From NCBI GenBank assembly GCA_022747635.1, contig JAKTNV010000024.1, positions 124,001-188,000 of the forward strand: 64,000 nucleotides of DNA, in the 5' to 3' direction. The position numbers and the translations under genes were made by a program. Numbering within the stretch: position 1 is the first letter of the stretch; every line of letters starts with the position of its first letter. The notes beneath the pieces are model-generated. The model did no database searches, was not told the origin of the DNA, and saw nothing but the letters and a program-made list of their open reading frames with translations. The stretch is from Hetaerina americana (lineage: Eukaryota; Arthropoda; Insecta; Odonata; Calopterygidae). Of this stretch, positions 61,901-64,000 are shown in pieces.

Positions 61901-63844
61901 AATAGAAACTTAAAAAGTAATACATGGCAAGTATAATTACGAGGGTCATCCGGAAAGTAGTACCCGTTTGTGCCGCATGAAGTACTGACGACGCGAGTAG
62001 CCACTGGACGAGGTCAGATAGCTTCAGTGGCTTGTCTGCCTTCTCTGAGCCAAGTTGCGTGACGCTAGCATTGCCTGTGTTGTTTCTGTGATTGTTTACA
62101 ATGTTTAAAAAAATTGAGAACGCCACCAGTTGTGAAGTGAGGGCAGTGATTAAATTCCTCAATGCAAGAAACGTTCGCCCATGTGATATTCATCGCCAAT
62201 TAAAGGAGGTGTATGGAGACAATGTAATGGACGAGTCGTCTGTTCGGCGGTGGTGTCGCAACTTCAACATGGGGAGGGGGAACACACACGACGATGAGCG
62301 TTCGGGGAGACCGTCTGTCATTACAGACCAACTGGTGAGCTCAGTTGACGAATTCGTGAGGAACGATCGGCGCGTCACAATTGATGACATCTGTGAGCAT
62401 TTTCCCAATGTTTCTCGAACAATTGTTCATGAAATTGTTAAACACCATCTGCATTATGCAAAAATTTGTGCAAGATGGGTCCCTCGCGTATCTCAATGAG
62501 CTGGCGGCGAAGGACTATGCAGCAGGAATACAGAAACTTGTCACACGTTATGACAAATGCCTTAATTTGCTTGGAGATTATGTTGAGAAGTAGTTTAAAG
62601 TATCCTCTTTCAAATAAAATTTTTTATGTTTGTTAATATTTACTTTTGTGTCTTTATTTCACGAACGGGTACTACTTTCCGGATGACCCTCGCATTTTTT
62701 AATAAAATATTAATAAATACTATCAATATTAATAGCATAGCTTTGGATTCATTTTCTATGAAGATATGGTTCCGGAGTCAGGCTATCTAAAATTATAAGG
62801 CTTAAAAATTGATTCACTTACCGAGCCAATTCTTCGGGCTGTAGGAAATGATTGTAATATGTTTGTAGCTGTGTCTTCTTAAGTGCTTGGAACATATTTT
62901 CATTCAAATTCTTCCTAAACTGCATCATATGCTTCAGAATTATTTCTAGAAGAAGCTGATTCAAATTGAAATTAACAGTAAGGCATGAATTTGTGAGAGT
63001 TATTGATGATCATTTAAAAAAAAAGAACACACTCATTTCCCTCAAATTTACTGGGGATCACCACAATGAGTTTCACTTCAATATAGCATCCTTATGTGCA
63101 ATATGATCAAGCAGTCATAAGATTTTTATATGTAGGGAAGGGAAGAGAGCCTTCAGGAGTTCAGGAGTACTGTGGGAGGAGGTGTGAGGGAAGGGGGAGG
63201 CAAGTACTTTTTGAGGCGTAAGGACCCAAAAATCATCCTGTTCTTCTTAGGGGAAGGAGGCTTGGTTCCGGGGAACGGAGGTCTGAAGGGGATGTGGAAC
63301 ACCTCTCTCTGCCTCCTCCAATTATCGAACCCTCCATCCTCACACTCCTCCTCTTCCCTAGCTATACAAATCTCCTCCCATACCTTCTCATACAAATTGC
63401 ACATGAGGCAGCTACAGAGCAGTGAAACATGTAGTCAAGAATCCAAATACATATGTGAAAAACTCTCAAGTTATTTCTCCAAATGGATAATTCAACAATT
63501 ACAATTATAACTATGCAGAGCAACTTGTACTACAATAAATGATAAAATAAAGCAATATCAAAGTAGCATTTCTGATATTAGCATTAAATTAATTAACTAT
63601 GCATATATACACAATTATATCAAGTGAAAACAATTAAGTCCTCCTGCCAACCACATTTCTGAAATAACATGCATTATAAGATAAATTACTTACCGGTAGT
63701 TTATCATGAAATCCATTGACTTTTAGGACAATTCCTCTATCAGAAGGTTTTACACTGTATGATAGACCAGCCATATCTGCAGGATATATCTCTTCCATCA
63801 GCTGTTGCTCCAGCAGGAAAACAAACATATCAAGCATACATGAC
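46748..63844 (-). CDS. NRD1: nardilysin, C-terminal 490 residues over ten exons (5' part outside window)
   Basis: Nardilysin is an M16-family zinc metallopeptidase that cleaves at dibasic sites and also acts as a binding partner for EGF-family ligands. Ten exons with GT/AG boundaries join in frame without a gap: 63844-63694, 62955-62822, 61733-61664, 57776-57609, 57437-57294, 55697-55561, 54806-54596, 53543-53442, 50488-50368 and 46983-46748. The joined product covers the M16 middle domain and the C-terminal M16 domain. Diagnostic stretches are MEEPLFDDLRTKQQLGY, GILGFTVTV, ALIKNKECVDNYLEEEV and SDYMFDRLQRE. GILGF, the KxKEC block and the WxExV/FDRL block fit nardilysin better than insulin-degrading enzyme. 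The catalytic HxxEH half would lie to the right of position 64000. Compared with vertebrate nardilysin, the region before the C-terminal motif IQDHFIMDIGAFKNEL is longer and poorly conserved. An intron at 61734-62821 has been invaded by a deleted mariner. Exon CpG depletion suggests a methylated, broadly expressed gene. Confidence 0.9.
48896..49100 (+). repeat. SINE-A copy, diverged, with body
   Basis: Head GGATGCTTCGGTGGCTTAAA, B-box region GATTCAAATTCTATTC, then a diverged TTGTGGAATTCCTGCATTTC tail. A body segment (GTTACCGTAGCAACATTTCC...GAATTTGTCAAA) is shared loosely with 44205-44255. It lies inside a nardilysin intron, antisense to the gene. Confidence 0.6.
49210..49280 (+). repeat. partial SINE-A
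   Basis: Only the B-box-to-tail part is visible: TTTTGAATTCCAGTCACAGT...TTTACGCTGTGAAATTCTCA. It lies about 110 bases after the previous copy. Confidence 0.45.
49606..49714 (-). repeat. SINE-A, best-preserved copy
   Basis: On the minus strand it reads ATGCCTCGATAGCTTAACTG (A-box region), CTGGGTTCGAATCCCAGTC (canonical B box) and a tail ending GTTGCATTG. It provides the working consensus for the family. Copies are at 3766, 3893, 28592, 44401, 48896 and 49210. Confidence 0.88.
50368..50488 (-). CDS. NRD1: nardilysin exon (VGVNGK...)
   Basis: 121 nt, bounded by GCTTTCAG| and TTCTG|GTAAGT. Starts in phase 0 and ends in phase 1. The AVGVNGK start corresponds to the VVGYGK-like strand that ends the M16 C-terminal domain; the remainder is a hydrophilic linker. 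Confidence 0.85.
51600..52270 (+). mobile_element. decayed non-LTR retrotransposon reverse transcriptase
   Basis: The frame around 51806-51954 reads DDQFGLRERRSPHD, then VEYHQDIFFNNFEKACNRE. These are recognisable degenerate versions of the QFGFR...ST.DAI and DVY..F.DFEKAFDRV blocks of LINE-type reverse transcriptases. Further downstream, in other frames, come relics of an IGIDW block, a GVRQGCPLSPxLFN-like block (near 52070-52115) and a DRL-like segment near 52200. Stops and frameshifts are frequent, so it is an old dead copy in a nardilysin intron. The clade is not determined. Confidence 0.6.
52432..52615. repeat. possible SINE remnant
   Basis: A segment with a degenerate B-box-like CATTTGATTCCTAG and an ATTACTATTAATA-type tail. 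It resembles SINE organisation but has no second copy in the window that I can align with confidence. Confidence 0.25.
52742..53010 (+). repeat. SINE-B copy, plus strand, head truncated
   Basis: It begins at the B-box region (GGGCCCAAGTTTGAATCCCA) and continues through CAGGTGCTTTGTGG, ATTGGATGGGACGTTAAGCT and GAGTAGGCTAATGCC. It ends GCTGTTGGTTGCCTCCACTA with a (CTA)n tail. The order is the same as in the 23151 copy on the opposite strand. The CpGs of the other copies are mostly TpG or CpA here. Confidence 0.8.
53442..53543 (-). CDS. NRD1: nardilysin exon (IQYLQELT...)
   Basis: 102 nt, phase 0 to 0, bounded by TTTTTTTCAG| and GTACAG|GTATGT. It encodes 34 residues including LTVKDVRKWLKSH and KLSVQ, matching the helix and strand at the end of the C-terminal M16 domain. 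Confidence 0.9.
54596..54806 (-). CDS. NRD1: nardilysin exon (M16 C-terminal domain)
   Basis: 211 nt, bounded by ATTTTTTCAG| and GAGAG|GTATGT. Its first T completes an Asp codon from the previous exon. It contains VEDFLQNFFKF, ALIKNKECVDNYLEEEV and YMFDRLQRE, which are strong nardilysin-type signatures. Confidence 0.93.
55561..55697 (-). CDS. NRD1: nardilysin exon (RTKQQLGY)
   Basis: 137 nt, starting in phase 0 after TATATTTCAG| and ending at CATGA|GTGAGT with two bases of the next codon. It carries MEEPLFDDLRTKQQLGY, the conserved LRTKxxLGY substrate-side motif of the M16 C-terminal domain, and GILGFTVTV. Confidence 0.95.
57294..57437 (-). CDS. NRD1: nardilysin exon (YYQLG)
   Basis: 144 nt, 48 codons, phase 0 to 0, bounded by TTTATTTCAG| and TTATTG|GTATGT. 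The TNYYQLGCITLKSS region matches the conserved V.YYQ.G strand of the family. Confidence 0.92.
57609..57776 (-). CDS. NRD1: nardilysin exon (GLVQGN)
   Basis: 168 nt, 56 codons, phase 0 to 0, bounded by TTCGACAG| and CAACAG|GTATGT. It contains LYVKGLVQGNVSKEKAV, the family's conserved LVQGN turn. Confidence 0.93.
59119..59203. repeat. perfect 36-bp inverted repeat
   Basis: The arms 59119-59154 and 59168-59203 are exact reverse complements around a 13-base loop (inner part ATCCCACAGAAGAG / CTCTTCTGTGGGAT). A 16-bp direct repeat, AAATTAGAGACATATT, occurs at 59103-59118, immediately left of the left arm, and again at 59245-59260. Confidence 0.9.
59261..59900. other. unexplained intronic segment
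   Basis: Within the long nardilysin intron this stretch has more CpG and a different texture from its surroundings, with overlapping short open frames on both strands. It may be an old mobile element. No family motif was recognised. Confidence 0.2.
61664..61733 (-). CDS. NRD1: nardilysin exon (short, 70 nt)
   Basis: Bounded by GTCCTGCAG| and TCTCAG|GTAAT. Its first T completes Arg from the previous exon (CG|T). It encodes DVYLTLILQTHWSKVDKHSA and three more residues, fitting the LARD-type block before the LVQGN region. Confidence 0.88.
61940..62692 (+). mobile_element. internally deleted mariner-like element
   Basis: The element is 753 bp and bounded by perfect 29-bp inverted repeats (CGAGGGTCATCCGGAAAGTA... 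at 61940-61968 and its complement at 62664-62692). TA precedes the left end; the right flank reads CA, so the target duplication has mutated or was imperfect. The interior keeps the transposase N- and C-termini but lacks the catalytic core. It is CpG-rich within CpG-poor intron sequence, which suggests recent insertion. It sits in the intron between two nardilysin exons. Confidence 0.9.
62101..62593 (+). pseudogene. mariner transposase with catalytic domain deleted
   Basis: From the ATG at 62101 the frame encodes the bipartite helix-turn-helix part (MFKKIENATSCEVRAVIKFL... and DDERSGRPSV) up to CARWVPR, then closes at 62497-62499. A second frame from about 62478 encodes the C-terminus LAYLNELAAKDYAAG...GDYVEK, ending at TAG 62591-62593. 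The junction in GGGTCCCTCGCGTATCTC therefore removed the whole DDE/D catalytic segment and shifted frame. The remaining DNA-binding part could in principle still bind ends but cannot catalyse transposition. It is clearly a different mariner lineage from the 18547 element. Confidence 0.88.
62822..62955 (-). CDS. NRD1: nardilysin exon (LLLEIILKHM...)
   Basis: 134 nt, starting in phase 0 after TTTGAATCAG| and ending GGCTCG|GTAAGT with two bases of an Arg codon. It encodes LLLEIILKHMMQF through LQPEELA, matching the helical repeat of the M16 middle domain. Confidence 0.92.
63163..63400. other. GC-rich patch inside a nardilysin intron
   Basis: A G-rich then C/T-rich block (GGGAAGGGGGAGG...TCTGCCTCCTCC) stands out in an AT-rich intron and contains CpG. 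Short open frames on both strands are low complexity. It could be an inserted fragment; no family was recognised. Confidence 0.25.
63694..63844 (-). CDS. NRD1: nardilysin exon (LLEQQLMEE...), first in window
   Basis: 151 nt, bounded by ATGATTTAG| and CTACCG|GTAAGT. The first G completes a codon from an exon beyond the window. It encodes MLDMFVFLLEQQLMEEIYPA, LSYSV and VNGFHDKLP, matching the middle-domain segment that ends in a KLP motif before the next exon. Confidence 0.92.
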
Positions 63845-64000
63845 CTAAATCATAATAAAATGATATACCAATGACATATGCAAGAGATTTTATTAATCTG
63901 TGGGATTCTGCAACATATTATGGAAATGTACTTATAACTATGAAATTACAATAAAAATGAACAATTCACAATGCAAAATGAATAAGTAAAGCTCCTAGTT

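Noticed and set aside
46748..63844. Insulin-degrading enzyme instead of nardilysin
   Set aside because: Both share the LRTKxxLGY motif, but GILGFTVTV, the ALIKNKEC block and the SDYMFDRL block fit nardilysin; final proof needs the N-terminal acidic insert beyond the window.
1..64000. CRISPR array, prophage, operon or endogenous virus
   Set aside because: No regularly spaced direct repeats, bacterial gene packing, or viral structural or replication genes were seen.

Overview
The window looks like nuclear DNA from an arthropod, most likely an insect. The support is spliced genes with GT/AG introns, several families of tRNA-derived SINEs, mariner elements, a Penelope-like element and a decayed non-LTR retrotransposon. 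The order or species cannot be read from the sequence. There is no bacterial-style operon, CRISPR array or viral genome.

Two genes converge tail to tail. On the plus strand, a CpG- and purine-rich promoter-like island (about 4.8-5.7 kb) leads into a 258-residue single-pass membrane protein (5715-6491) of unrecognised family. A candidate coding exon at 34654-34752 and a convincing terminal coding exon at 36981-37201 lie about 30 kb downstream on the same strand. Their splice phases are compatible with each other and with a weak donor inside the first exon, so they may be distal exons of the same gene, but that join is inference. On the minus strand, ten consecutive exons from 63844 down to 46748 encode the C-terminal 490 residues of nardilysin, an M16 metallopeptidase related to insulin-degrading enzyme. 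The rest of that gene, including the zinc site, lies beyond the right edge.

The rest is intronic or intergenic DNA filled with repeats. There is a complete mariner with an intact DD34D transposase and TA target duplication (18547-19877), and an internally deleted mariner in a nardilysin intron (61940-62692). A 5'-truncated Penelope-like element has a GIY-YIG endonuclease remnant and a hammerhead-ribozyme-like fold at its tail (32340-33160). A decayed non-LTR reverse transcriptase lies at 51600-52270, a foldback MITE-like hairpin at 44137-44390, and two main SINE families recur on both strands. Two perfect palindromes (28698-28736 and 59119-59203) are not explained by these elements.

By eye, CpG dinucleotides are ordinary from 1 to about 34.2 kb and then become rare to the right edge, except in recent insertions such as the deleted mariner. 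This resembles the footprint of germline gene-body methylation. It covers nardilysin and extends across the intergenic region to the terminal exon of the convergent gene.
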